From the NCBI GenBank assembly GCA_010093705.1, contig MU006106.1:523086-587085 (forward strand): DNA of 64,000 nucleotides, in the 5' to 3' direction. How positions within the stretch are numbered: position 1 is the first letter of the stretch; every line of letters begins with the position of its first letter. The notes below the pieces were generated by a model. It made no database searches, had not been told where the DNA came from, and was given only the letters and a program-made list of their open reading frames with translations. The position numbers were made by a program, and so were the translations under genes. Source of the stretch: Patellaria atrata CBS 101060. Taxonomy: Eukaryota; Ascomycota; Dothideomycetes; Patellariales; Patellariaceae. Positions 13,260 to 25,022 of this stretch are shown here, in pieces.

Positions 13260-14574
13260 GTTTGTGTGCCTTTTCTTTGTCTCTCTTTAATGAGGTTAGT
13301 TGTGTCTTTTGTCCAGTCAACAAGCGAACCTGTACCGTGTGGTGTCTTTGTGAGGATTGTTATGGTGGTAAGCGGACTGGAGAAATTTCTGGAGCATTAA
13401 GAGTAAAAAGTAAGAAAAAGACAAGACATATACAGAGAAACAAAATTGTGAAATTGACTGAGAGTTGTACTGTAACCCATTACGTTTTTAACGGATGGAT
13501 GCTGTAGGATAATGGATCTGCGACTAATCCTTTTCTCCACGTCGAATTGTTTTAAAACTAAGAACCTTCAACGAGTTTAAAGTTAACGGGCTAAAGGGGG
13601 ATGGATTATTGGACGATTAGAAAGTCGCTGGTATGGTATCTTTGTACTCTTCACTACGAAAATATATGCTTTCCTTGGATGGGAGTATGCATCAGTAAAC
13701 CAACTATGGTGCCTATAATCTTATAGCCTCTCAGTTGTGCTATCTGGTCTACGATATAAACGATGTTTCGATGGATGATTGGCTCCATTATCCGTTCGAA
13801 TGCTGTGATGTGATGCTAAAGATTGTGTCATATCCTTTGTGTTTCGTTCAATGCTTACAATTACCACCGTGAGATCAGGTATCGATGCACAACCATCCTG
13901 TGATCACAGAATTAAGCGTTTATAACAACTAATAGCATATATGAACAGAGAGCAAACAATTGTCGTGTAAGGTAGAGTTTTGAAGGGCGGTTGAAAAGGG
14001 GTTAGCACTGTTGCCAAGTCTTGATCACTTTTGCCTTGTTTCAACGGTGCTTTTTACATCACAGCCGTTCAAGTTGCTGGTATTTGGATCTTCATGGCTC
14101 ATTCTCTCCGAAATACCACCTTATATTAACAGAGGTTAATTGATGCTTTTTTTGAGTCTTGATAATCTTCACTTTGGCCAAGCAATCGGTGTTCAACAGC
14201 ATATTACAGTCAATTAGTTAAACAATTTAAACTGTTTCCTACGTTTAATTCTTCATTGACCGGTTAGTTTTGGGAATACGATGGAGTTTCCTGTACTCGA
14301 GGACTTGTGCTCCCATGGCATCTGCTGTGCTTGTGTTCTTTAGCCAGTTCAAGCTCTTCTTTGGCTTGATCTTCATAACCAATATTCCAGGCACTTATTC
14401 CTCTACCGTATGCAATAGAATGCTGTATGTTTGCTTTAACATACCTTTCTCATTGATGTCTTATTTGAGACTCGATTTGCTTCACTACTGCTACATTCGT
14501 ATCTACTACAAACAAGAATAAGCAGCAACCCTCGCTTCAAAAACATATAGGCTGTTGAATGTAATCTGCATACA
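13260..14574. other. Intergenic, no gene seen
   Basis: Lies between the divergent NPF-motif gene and the ankyrin pseudogene. It is AT-rich towards the right end. The short open frames (13262-13507 and 14270-14521) show no domain, conserved motif or plausible splice extension. Confidence 0.5.
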
Positions 14575-17500
14575 ATGACGGACACTAACAATAAGGAGCT
14601 CTCGATCAACCTCTTTACGGATATAGCGCCGTAAGTTTCCCAAATACTAATACAGTTCAAAATGCTGATGCAACCTTAGGCTCCGAGCACTATTCGGCGA
14701 ACAATTTGCAAAGCAGTTTATGAGCGAAACTCTGACATGGCTCGATCATATTATCTTCGCGATGGCTCCCCTGGGGATTCTGACTGTAATTTCAGCTGCA
14801 ATACGAGTTTCAGATCCTGAATGGGCGAAAGCTATGATCGGTAGAGCACGTGAAAACAGGGGCTCAGGCGGAACTTGAACTTATGTCTTCCACATCTAAA
14901 GAGGTATGTGAGGTCTTCAATTGCAAATCTATTGTGCGCACAATGAGTGAACCACAGCTCAAACAATTAATCTTGTTTGTAAATGGCGAGAGCTAACTCG
15001 AGCTTCATACACTGGAAACCGCCTCTAGCAAGAAACTTATCACAAAGTATATCAATCACATTCTCGCAAAGAGCCATAGCGCCACTTTGCATAATGTTTA
15101 GTCTACCGTGATCCGCTTAGCAAATTTCTTTTAAACTATCCTAGAAGGATATTGTCTGATGTAGTACATACCGCATTAAGGCCTGACTGCGAAAGAGGAA
15201 CTAAGGGGCCGAAACGACTCTTTCCATTTGGACGTTTTCCGGAAGAACTGCAAGGATCCGCTCCAAATCTGCAGTTAAACTCCACAAGGGGCTCTTCTTC
15301 AACTCAACGCCGATCTATTCATTTGTATTCTGCTGCGTTAAGGGCTATACTAATCCAAGCATCGGCGTAGATAGTCTCTGGAGCTACCGTTTACAATAAA
15401 CCGCTTCGCGAACGCATTGGTTCGGAAATCGCAAATTATGGATTTCCTATGTTTTTTTGTGGTTTCCTTCTACTTGTTGTTGATCTGCTCATGGGTCATC
15501 GAGAGAAGTACAAAAGAGTTCTCCTGGTGTCATAGTGATGGGTCAGAAAATCTACGGTCTCCTTTAGCTCCAGCGTAATCATAGGGTCAATGAAGTTGTT
15601 CAATGGTTACGCCCTCTTCGGCGGAGAAACGGAGCAGATTGTGACTTCCAGCAGGATGGAACCGACGAAAAAGGTGAGTAATGGTAGTGCATAACTATGC
15701 GCTAATATGGACTGACGGTTTGAATAGGACCAATGGTTAGCCATGATCGGGCTTGCAGTTGCGCTGTCGGATTCATCCTGCAATTCCAAGGCCTTCATGG
15801 ACTTAGTTGGCCCTCCCCGATAGGTCAACTTCTAGCTATAGCTCTTCTGGCAATTGTAAGGGCCATTTTTGCAGTAGTTTAGGTAAGGCGCCTTTTAATG
15901 AATCAGCACCGACGGGCTATGAAATGGACTGGCTTGAGATCCGAATTTTCATGTTCCCAGAAGTGCTACGAAGGCCCTAAGATACCGGATTTCGAACCGT
16001 CAAAGGTCGTACCTATACACCTGGCGCCCCATTTTACTGGGGAGTATCTTTGGCGAGTCCAAGTTCTGAGGAGAGAAAGGTTACCTATAAAGAAACAATA
16101 GAGCCAAGGGTTGTTTCAATCCCGATAGAAAGCACTAACTAACACTCACGTATTCTCTAGACTCGCGAAAGCTAGGAGAACTCTGCAGGTGTACTGGAAA
16201 GAGCTTCGAAGGAGCCGGCCGCACTTTGTGACGCTATTGGAATATTCATGACGGAGTTCCTAACAACGTCTAAATTTAACGAGTTCCGATGGCCGCTTGA
16301 AGCAATCCTTGAGAGCTATGAAACATACCTAGATTCAGGCAAAGTTTGGTTCACTACGAAGAAGAATGACAGGAAATGGGAAGTCAATCTCACTGAAATA
16401 GACGCGGCACTTTCATTATGGGTTTCTTTCACGATGAAGTAAGGCGACCGGAAGAAATGAGTAGAGCATCGGACTGGCTACGACTTGAGTCCGGTATCGA
16501 AGTCGACTACTCTCGCATTCTTAGCGATTTTTCAAAAACCCATCCCTGAAGTACGATCTGACATGGTGGGCGGATGAATTCATTGTGGAGGAGAGCGCAA
16601 TATAAACGCCTCATATTTTTTTACCAGCCCGGAGGGAAAAAAACACTTCGTAATCGGTTTTCATGGACTGGAGCATGACAGTAAGTAGATCTACATGACC
16701 CTTCCTCCCCTATACCCTTCCTTAGTAACGAGTCAAAACTTTCCAAAAACTATACCCGAGGATGAAGGCACGAATACATGGTACATCAATTCGAGAGCAC
16801 CACTCTCTACTGTTCTTGCGCAGCATATATTTTCCGGATATATCTGGTCAGTCATGCCATTCCTCCCAACTGATGCGTTAGAAGCCACGAGAGTAGAGAA
16901 TCTGGACCATTTCGTACCTCCTGAATCAGCAACCTCCTGGAATCGACCAAATCTCCGTTGTCACCGCCTCACTAAGATCGTAAGCGCAATAGAATCGAGT
17001 GGTGTAGGAACGGCAAGAGACCTATTACTCACGATCATTCCCCCACTTAGCTCTAGGAATTTGTTACATGATGAGGCTATGATAGAAATTGTGCGAAAAA
17101 GAGCAAGTGAGTTTGAAGGTTCTCACAACTGGGTTCGGGCCTCAGATCTTTACTACCACTTGTTGGAACAAGTTGTTCCTACCTACCCGACACTCTTGTT
17201 TCGTCCTTGGTATGGTTCTAGAATTTCTATTCCTAATGAACGAAATCTTCGCAAATTATGTGAGTGAAGAGATAGGTAGTAAAAGTGCCGCGAGTTTGCG
17301 GGATATTATTAAGCGCTTGATAGGTTTTATGATGAAAACAGGTTACCTGAAGATAGCACAAAGGTTAAAAGGATTTTACGAAACATAACGCCGTCGTCTG
17401 ATCTTGAAAACTTACTTCGTTACGTGAACGTCGATCCGCAAGATCCCTGGCTTATAAAATCCGAGCACCTCTGGCTTATTTTAGAACTCACTACAGAACA

Positions 17501-20500
17501 TATTGCAGCATCCAGATATGAAAATGCATCCGCGGAAACATTGTTGGAAGACAACTCATCTTGTGCACGCGAAATTTTCGGATGGAACCCATTCCATTAC
17601 GCTTTCATATCTTACTCTAGGCTGCTCATAAATCAGTCTGTGCGTTTGGTTCGAACATGAGTTCAGTAAGCATGTCCTAGGATCTTGCTGGAAGAACCTT
17701 AGTGTATTACTGTGCATTACACAGTGTGAAGGTGGAATTAACGAAAGACGAGCAGTTTATGAAACGACTTTTAAACATCGTGGACTGGCATGAAATGCTC
17801 CCCATTCATTTAGCCGCTAAGTTAGGTAATCTGAGCTTCATGTCAGATTTCTTGGACTACACTGAGAACTCGTGGGTGCGTGACCGTTGGGGAAGGACAG
17901 TCTTCTACCTAGCAGCTTGTAGAGGCCATGAAGGTGTTCTTCGGTGGCTAATACATAAGAAATTGACAACCAAAGACTTGATTTGTGGCGATGAGTTGTC
18001 ACAAAGGTCACCGGCACACTTTGCTGCACTGTATGAGCACAAGGATTCATTTAATCTTATAATGGATCATTATGGACTTGACCGTATTCTTGAATAGGTG
18101 GATTTGGAAGGGCTCAATCCTCTTGACTTAGCAATCGTCCAAAACAAGCAAGATATTCTAGAGGTAGCTTGCCGATCTCTCGAAGAACAGGAGCCGAATA
18201 AGATAACCGTAACTGCACCGCTGAGTCCCAATCCTGAAGATAAAAATGATGTGGATCATAAGTTATTGAGGAAGATGGGGACAAGTCTCAGACACATTGT
18301 TAACAACGATTATGGAGAGCTACTAGAAATCATCTTCAATGGAGTAAGAGAGAAAAGAAGCCTAGCACAGTCCATTTTATGAAAAGAGATTTTGATCTAT
18401 ATGTGTGAGCAAGGGAACCATAGGGTTCTTCAACTTCTTTTATCCTTGGTTCAAGAGCCTTCAAATCTGCAAGAGCCTCCTTCTGCACGAGCAATCACCC
18501 CCTGAAATAGTACAGATCAGTGTCCAGACATACAGCTCAGCTCACAAAACAAACTACTTTACGACGACTCCGAGAATGGTAGAATGAAACACATGACTAA
18601 AAGCAGTTCGCGAACTGAATTTTTAGTGGTTGTAGCTAAGAAGAGCGGCCAAAGCGAATTAGACTCTGGTATTGGATTGGATGCGCTTCATAAGCTGCTT
18701 ATTCCATGTGAAGATCCACAATTCTTGAAGGAAGAACTTCTACATCGAAGTATTCTACTTGGGCGAACGGAGATCGTCAAAGTCCTATTGGAATACAATA
18801 TACCTCTAGATAAGGCCCCCTGGAGCGTAACTACTTTACATGTCGCAGCATCTGTTGGTAATGTCGAACTTGTGCGATTAATCTTTTCCAAAATTCCAAC
18901 CTCTATCTTCGAAAGACATGACCTGTATCAACCTCATACGCCAGTTGGGGTTGCATGTAATCTGGGGCGTAGGGAAGTAGTACGAATGCTTTTGGAGCTT
19001 GGTCAGAGCTCAGAAACGGCTTTGCCAGCGAAGCTACTCTAGAAATTAAGGACGGTTCTCACCACGCTGCCGCCTCAGGTAATTACACTCGGGTGAAACG
19101 GATAGTGGGCGCGTTTCCGGGAGTAACAAGTCTTACAACAGAAGATCACAGAAGTGCCTTATCTTTACCAGTTAAAAGTGGTTCTATTGCCTGTGTCAGG
19201 GTTCTCATGGAACATGAAGAGATGGACGCAAATATACGCGATGATTATGGGCGAACCCCTTTATGGTACGCGTTGAATAATCGCGATTTATCAATAACCA
19301 CGGAGCTACTGAAAATCTCGAAGATCCAAGTGAATATCAAGGACAAGAGAGGCTAAAGCGCTCTTCATATTGTTTCGCGGGCATCAGGGGCAGAAAATCC
19401 TGCGATTCGCGAACTGCTAAAACATTCAAACATTGATGTCAATGAAAGGAATGGAAACAGAATGACAGCTTTGGCAACTGCATGTCGAATTAACCATCGA
19501 TATATCGAGCCCTTACTCGACGATAAGCGAGTACAAAGAAACGTAAGGGATTATTATGGTCACAGTATCTTCTTCTTCGTACTGGCTGATAAAGAGGCTC
19601 TAATGGTACTGCTGAAGCACAAGATTCATGAGGAGAACCCAGTTGATTTTGCCATTGCTTTTCATACAGCGGTAGAGCTAGATTATCACAAGATTCCTGA
19701 TTTTGGAGCTGTCCAAACACTAATGGAGATGCAAATAGACCCTACAGTTCTGGATGTTAATAACTGATCATGTTTGGATTACGCCGAGCAATACGGATCT
19801 CGCGACTTGTTGGAGCATTTTCGAAGGTATATCGAGAGATGGCCACACCAGATGGAAAAAATACCATACAAATCGCCATCTTCATGGCAAACACGTGATG
19901 CCTCTTCTTTTATCCATATCGAGGGATGCTGGCATGATGACTGCAGTGCATTTTCGAGTAAGTTCATATTCCCGAACTTTACCCTGCCCATGGAAAGGAA
20001 CTAATATCTTCCAGCAATTCGGGTGTGTGGTACTGGTATGGTTTCAGAAGATTACATTATACGCTCAGACTTCTGTATTCCTCCCAGAATTCCATGGTAC
20101 TACTTTGAGACCAAGATGTCAGAGCAACGAAGGTCGGCAATTCAATTTTGGAAGTTCAACTATCCCTTTCGGGCTAACTGTATCTAAATATCTCAGCTTG
20201 GGGTGGTGCAGTGATTGGTGCGAGATTTACGCCTCTCTCAAAGATATCCACCCTTACGACGCTTGCTCTTATTCATCACATGACGGAGTTGTCCACTTAA
20301 AGCGTCATCAAAATATCCGGGTTGCGAAACAGGGTGATACCATAGGATGTGGGGTAGACATGGAAACGCGGCTTGGATATTTCACATTGAATGGCGAAAG
20401 GATCGGCATCTCAATCTTGGTGCTCACTACGTCAGTATACTAATTGGTATAGGTTGCCCTTTCCCGATCTTCTCATGGCGTCGAGTCTCCTGTCATTGGG

Positions 20501-20740
20501 GTTAAAACAAACGAAGAGAATATTGGGCTGAAAATCGAGGTAAACCTGGGTGGAGAAAAACATCCTTTCCTTTACCAGGGGCCGCATAATGTGACTGTGG
20601 ATGAAGTTACGGAAAACTCAGGAGATCAGGATGTAAGTGATATGAGTTGGTATAGATTGCTGCTAGTAAGGACGGAGCGAAAGCCGAGGATGAGTATGAT
20701 CGTGAGGGTTACAGATTGAGTTGGAAGAAGAGTGGGATTT
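14575..20740 (+). pseudogene. Decayed large fungal membrane/ankyrin-repeat/SPRY protein gene
   Basis: Fragments in all three frames follow the order of one large protein. At 14575 there is an ATG and a short first exon (MTDTNNKELSINLFTDIAP), a GTAAGT intron, then LRALFGEQFAKQFMSETLTW and a hydrophobic segment (DHIIFAMAPLGILTVISAA), a start typical of very large fungal ankyrin proteins. This frame is lost near 14860, where the next frame resumes with AELELMSSTSKEVCEVFN. Further pieces lie near 15150-15370, 15430-15830 (hydrophobic), 16248-16442 and 16695-17388. Ankyrin-like repeats run from 17702 to about 19770 (for example LPIHLAAKLGNLSFMSDFL and WSVTTLHVAASVGNVELVR). A SPRY-like domain (GDTIGCGVDMETRLGYFTLN) follows at about 20000-20440. 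At least ten frameshifts or stops interrupt it, so it is not one working gene. It may be related to signalling or incompatibility receptors, which is inference. Confidence 0.85.
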
Positions 20741-21428
20741 AACTAGTTCTTATTCTAAAGTATCTCCTGATGGATGATAATGTAACGAAATCTTGGTACA
20801 ATAACGACTTACGAACTTTAACTTTAAGCTCTCTATTATACTCTTACTAACTGCATCTCGAAGTATTGAGTGATCATGGGATGTCTGGCAAATGATCAGC
20901 GAATCAGCTATGGCTCGAGCAGAGTGCGAAAAATTCCTTTCTTATAGGATAACGTCAAGATAGAGGGAGAAGACATCCGATGAGTTGAGGAACTGTTCAA
21001 TAAAAAGGGGTAAGGGGTGCTTTTGGAAAAGGATAGAGGTACATTTAGACTTCTTGCAGACACTAACTAGAAGTAGTAGTAGCCGCAGTGTTCACTTATA
21101 ACCCGCCGATAAAGTTGGTCCGTGAACTAAAGATTACGTTTTATCGACGACTCGAGGGATTATTCATCTCTTAGACTATTTCATGCTCGTACGGTATTGA
21201 TATATTATATCATATATACTGTGAACCGATTCACAAGCAACTGGATTTGCTCCAGTTTCGAAATCTACTAAGATTACGCTGGCGGTAAAGAACATTTCCC
21301 ATCATCGAATCCTGAAACAATCCCCCGCTTATGGTACAGCAGTATAGGCACGCTGCCTTATTAAAGAACTATCCGACTCCTCTCCTGTCGTTCCCCTCTT
21401 CAACGTCCCTCCACCCAAAAACCCATAA
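20741..21428. other. Intergenic, no gene seen
   Basis: Separates the ankyrin pseudogene from the F-box-like gene. AT-rich with a TATATTATATCATATATAC stretch near 21199-21220. No feature can be supported beyond the likely promoter of the gene at 21429. Confidence 0.45.
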
Positions 21429-22286
21429 ATGCCATCCCTCCTCTCCCTCCCCCGCGAACTCCGCGACCTCATCTACCACTCCCTCCTCACGAGCCCTCCC
21501 CCCTCGTCCCCAAGATTCCTCACCCCTCCCTCCCCTTCCTGCCCACTAATCACACCTCTCCCCCCACCCGGCCCCTCCGCCCTCGCCTACCCCCTCCTCC
21601 TCACCTCCCACCAACTGCACACCGAACTCAGCACCCTCATCCACACCCTCTCAACCCGCCAGCCCCCTTCCTACACCCTAACCCTGCACATTATTTCCGA
21701 AACCCACATCCGGCCGCACTGGACGCACGTGCCCTTCCTCAGCTCCCACCTCGAACGCCTGTCCATCACGATTGCGCAGAGCGGCGCGCGCGACGGAGAA
21801 AGCCGCAGCGTCTTCATGCCCGCGCGCGGCACGCCGGCCACGAGCGCCACGTTCGTCTCGCACTTTTTGGCCCTCATGCGCGCTATCCTGCATACCGCCA
21901 CGATCGGAACCCTCGACATCAGCATCCCGCTCCCGTCTCCCCTACCCCCGGGCGGCTTGATACCCGCGCATCCGATACGAAGGAGGTTGGAGCCGAATCG
22001 GGGCGCGCTGGTGCACCCGAGGATTGTTGGAGATGCGCTGAGCGTGAATGTGGATTATTTTCTGCAGAACCCTACGGGGCGGGAGGAGGAGGAGGAGGAG
22101 GAAGAAGAGGAGGAGGTGGTGGAGGGGTTGGAAGAGTGGAGGACCAGACAGAGGGTTTGGGAGGAGGAGTGGTATTTAGGCATGAGGAGAGTTTTCGAGC
22201 GTGTCGAGGGCATGAGGATGGTTGGCATGGGGGGGGTGGAGAGGGAGTGGGATTTTTTGAGGTTGGGAGGGGGGAGGGGGTGAGCG
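21429..22286 (+). CDS. F-box-like hypothetical protein
   Basis: Single-exon frame of about 284 aa. The opening residues LLSLPRELRDLIYHSLL (about 4-20) match the short F-box-like leader of a large fungal family whose members begin LPxELRxxIY and are thought to bind Skp1 in SCF ubiquitin ligases. A proline-rich stretch follows, then a region with hydrophobic periodicity (YTLTLHIISETHIRPHWTHV, FVSHFLALMRAILHTATIGT). Near the C-terminus is a run of about eleven glutamates encoded by GAG/GAA repeats at 22083-22115, then an amphipathic tail. Coding GC is markedly high at third positions compared with its flanks. The substrate is unknown. Confidence 0.75.
22083..22115 (+). repeat. GAG/GAA trinucleotide run (poly-Glu)
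   Basis: A near-pure (GAG)n/(GAA)n tract inside the F-box-like gene encodes an uninterrupted glutamate run. Such tracts vary in length between strains. Confidence 0.85.
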
Positions 22287-23098
22287 GTGGGCATGATTTG
22301 GGGGGGATTTGGAGCGAGGGTCTGGTGGGTGTGGTTCGTGTTTGATGTTGGATACTGGGGGTGGTGGTGGTGGTCTCTATTTCTGAGCGAATGGAGGAAG
22401 CTATTCTCGGTTTTGTGGACCGCGAAACGGAGAGCTCCTCGAGTGAGTGAAAGTAAGATCGTATCTACCTCTACACACCGACCGAGCCGCCTAGCCAGTC
22501 TTCGTGGATGTATGATACTACACCAGCAATACTCTCCACTTCATCTACAAGCCTGCACGCCACCCTACTTGGTTGCCTGCTCACTTGCTGCATACAACAT
22601 GCCCTAGGTAGAAGAAACTGTACGAACAGGCAGACACCGCACTCGGAACAACCCAATATCCACAGCGGCTCCCCCTCATACTCGCTATATAAACATCTCA
22701 CAAGCAGCAGAAGAGCGGTAGTCATAGAGTATACACCTCGTCACTGGTTACGGCTGCGTTGATGGCTTTGTGGAGCGTGCGATTCCCGTACTGTACTGTA
22801 CATCACAGGGATTTCTGGTGTACAGGTTTTTCCTAGCGGCTGTGCTGGTTGGGTATGGGGTAGTTCATACCGTACCGTACTGTACATATCACACGGTGTA
22901 GCAGAAGTCACGTTTTGACCGAACAAGGCTCCAGGCCATATCCAGTTTGACATTCGAAAGTCGTACTCAGACATCCAACTCACGCAGCATGGCAGTATCA
23001 TTGAAACCGAGATTCCAAATATTCACGGAACCCAGATACCATTCCACACCATCCTACTTCTACCTCTCCCCCCTTTATTTAACTAACCCCATCTCCCC
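22287..23098. other. Intergenic with GTACN-pentamer repeats
   Basis: Between the 3' ends of the convergent F-box-like and acetylxylan esterase genes. It holds two overlapping GTAC-word clusters, GTACTGTACTGTAC at 22788-22801 and GTACCGTACTGTAC at 22872-22885, and an orphan CTATATAAAC box near 22685-22694. No gene is seen. Confidence 0.5.
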
Positions 23099-24147
23099 CT
23101 AAACGAAACCAAAGAACTTCATATCCTCATTCCCCTGAATCGGCACGCTATGCCCAACATTATTCGCCAGTATGCCCTGCAACTTATCCCCCCACGTCGT
23201 CCTCGTATACCCGCTCAGCGGCGAATTGCTCGTCTTGGTCGCGGGCGCGTTGTAATCGTACCCGAACACGTCCGCCCACTGCTTGCACGTCTCGTAGTAG
23301 TTCTGCGTGCGGAGCGTGCTGTCCGCCGTGCCGTGGTAGATCTGCATCTTGGGCCGCTCGCCCTCGTAGCCCGGGTACATGCTGCGGACCATGCCGCCCC
23401 AGATCGCCGGCGTCGAGTTGATCTGCCCGTTGGCGGAGGACGAGTTCCAGGCTGCGACGCCGCCAGAGGTGCTGTAGAAGCCGCCGGCTGGGACACCGGA
23501 GTAGACGGTCCCGGCTTTGAAGATGTCGGGGTAGGTGGCCGCGAGGACGTTCTGGAAGGCGAAGTTAGAGCCTCTGTGTGCAGTTTGGTATTAAGGGGTC
23601 AGGTAGCTTACGGTCATCATGGCACCGGAACTGGTGCCGGTGACGAAAACTTTCTCGGGGTCGGCGGTGTACTTGCCGATGGTCCACTTGACCATGTTGG
23701 CGATGGCGTTGCTGTCACCGCCGCCGTTGTGGGTGAGGGTAGCTTTGGAGCTGACGTCCCAGCATGTGCCGCTGTGCGGGCTGCTTGGGTAGATGACGAT
23801 GAAGCCGTATTGCTCAGCGAGCTGCCTGTATGGGCTGCCGCTGAAGTATGCTTGTGCGGTACCGGTGCAGTAGTGGCTGTTCGGAAAGGTAAGAAAATGG
23901 GTATATAGAAATCCACGAGGATAGGATAGAGAGCTTACACCGCGACAACGATACCAGGACTGGTCACCTGCTTGTTCGGGACATAAATGTAAAAGGGGAC
24001 GTTAGCGGACCCGGTGTTGTTGTAGTTCGACACCTGTTGGAGAGAACCCCGAGATTGACGCTTCCAGATGTTGACTGGGTCAATTGGGGTCGCAACAACG
24101 ACAGTTGCTAGAAGGGCGAGAGTCGCCGAAACGGAAAAGCGAACCAT
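23099..24147 (-). CDS. Secreted acetylxylan esterase, CE1 (PHB-depolymerase-like fold)
   Basis: Removes acetyl groups from xylan, helping xylanases degrade plant cell wall. Exons 24147..23939, 23876..23612 and 23551..23099 give 308 aa, the usual length. Residues 1-19 are a signal peptide (MVRFSVSATLALLATVVVA), followed by a Kex2-like KR. Core motifs are FIVIYPSSPHSGTCWDVSS, the nucleophile Ser152 in GTSSGAMMT, GTADSTLR and NVGHSV with the probable catalytic His near the C-terminus. No cellulose-binding module is present. The third exon was placed at TTCCAG|AAC because that gives GAMMT-NVLAATYPD, as expected for the family, and keeps phase 0; the nearer AG choices break the frame. Feruloyl esterase of the same fold is the main alternative. 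Confidence 0.93.
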
Positions 24148-25022
24148 TGTGGAATTATTGAGGAGCGATTTGACAACTTCTCAGGTCTCTTAGCTGGCGA
24201 AATCAGCGCGGGGAAGGAGTAGCTTTTAAGGCGGCTCTTTTCAGTATACATGATTTCCTATGGTCTCCGCATGATTCCATCCTTCAGTCCGCAATTAATT
24301 ACCAAGATTGATACGCCAGATTATGCTGGAAATAGATTACGAGGGCTCCTTTGATCCGGGTCCGCACATCTCAAAGGGGATATATACCAGGCACTAAAAT
24401 CCAGTAAGGAAACATGGAGATGGATTCTATATTATTCACCTGACATTTAGGGTCCATATAGAATCAAAATGGTCACGGAAGAGACAAGCTTTTCCAATGA
24501 TGGGGTGGACATTAACAAGGTACAAGTGGACATTGAGGAGGGGTTTAACCGGTTCTGAGGACGACATTTGAAACTTCAATATGAATAGATTGTATAGACC
24601 AGGCGCAGAGAAAAAGAGACGTTTAGATTGGCTTGACTCTTTTGCGGCTACCGTATCGGAAGTTGATCGGACGGCACTCGTTTATTTAACCAAGCGAAAT
24701 CCGGGGTAGTTCCTAGCTTGGACCTTTGTATAAAACTAAAAATCACTGACATCGTTCTGACTTGAGAAAGGTAGAACAAAAATAGAAAATAAATCTGACT
24801 GAGTTATACAGTAAGAGCATAAGTAGTTGGAGTTTTGCTATCAAACTGGATGACTTATCAACGAACTGCTACGACCGGGAATATCTTCGAATAAATGTTC
24901 TTCTGAATAGACGTTGAAAGGTTACAGTGGATTTATTTCCCTTATAATATAGAATATACATTTGCATCGGATTGATTGACAAGACTGGTTGAATGGAAGC
25001 CGATGGTCTAGAATCTGTCCGC
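24148..25022. other. Intergenic, no gene seen
   Basis: Upstream region of the acetylxylan esterase gene and 3' flank of the carboxylesterase gene. A GATATATACC box (about 24377-24386) lies some 230 bp upstream of the esterase start. Nothing else can be supported. Confidence 0.45.

Noticed and set aside
16455-16512. tRNA-like segment (AGAGCATCGGACTG ... GGTATCGAAGTC)
   Set aside because: No acceptor stem can be paired and the B-box is imperfect; it lies inside the ankyrin pseudogene.
22685-22694. CTATATAAAC as a TATA box
   Set aside because: No gene starts downstream on the plus strand; both neighbouring genes end towards it.
23150-23908. 252-codon plus-strand open frame over the acetylxylan esterase
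   Set aside because: Antisense to the exons and introns of a clear CE1 gene; Arg/Val/Gly-rich with no motif.
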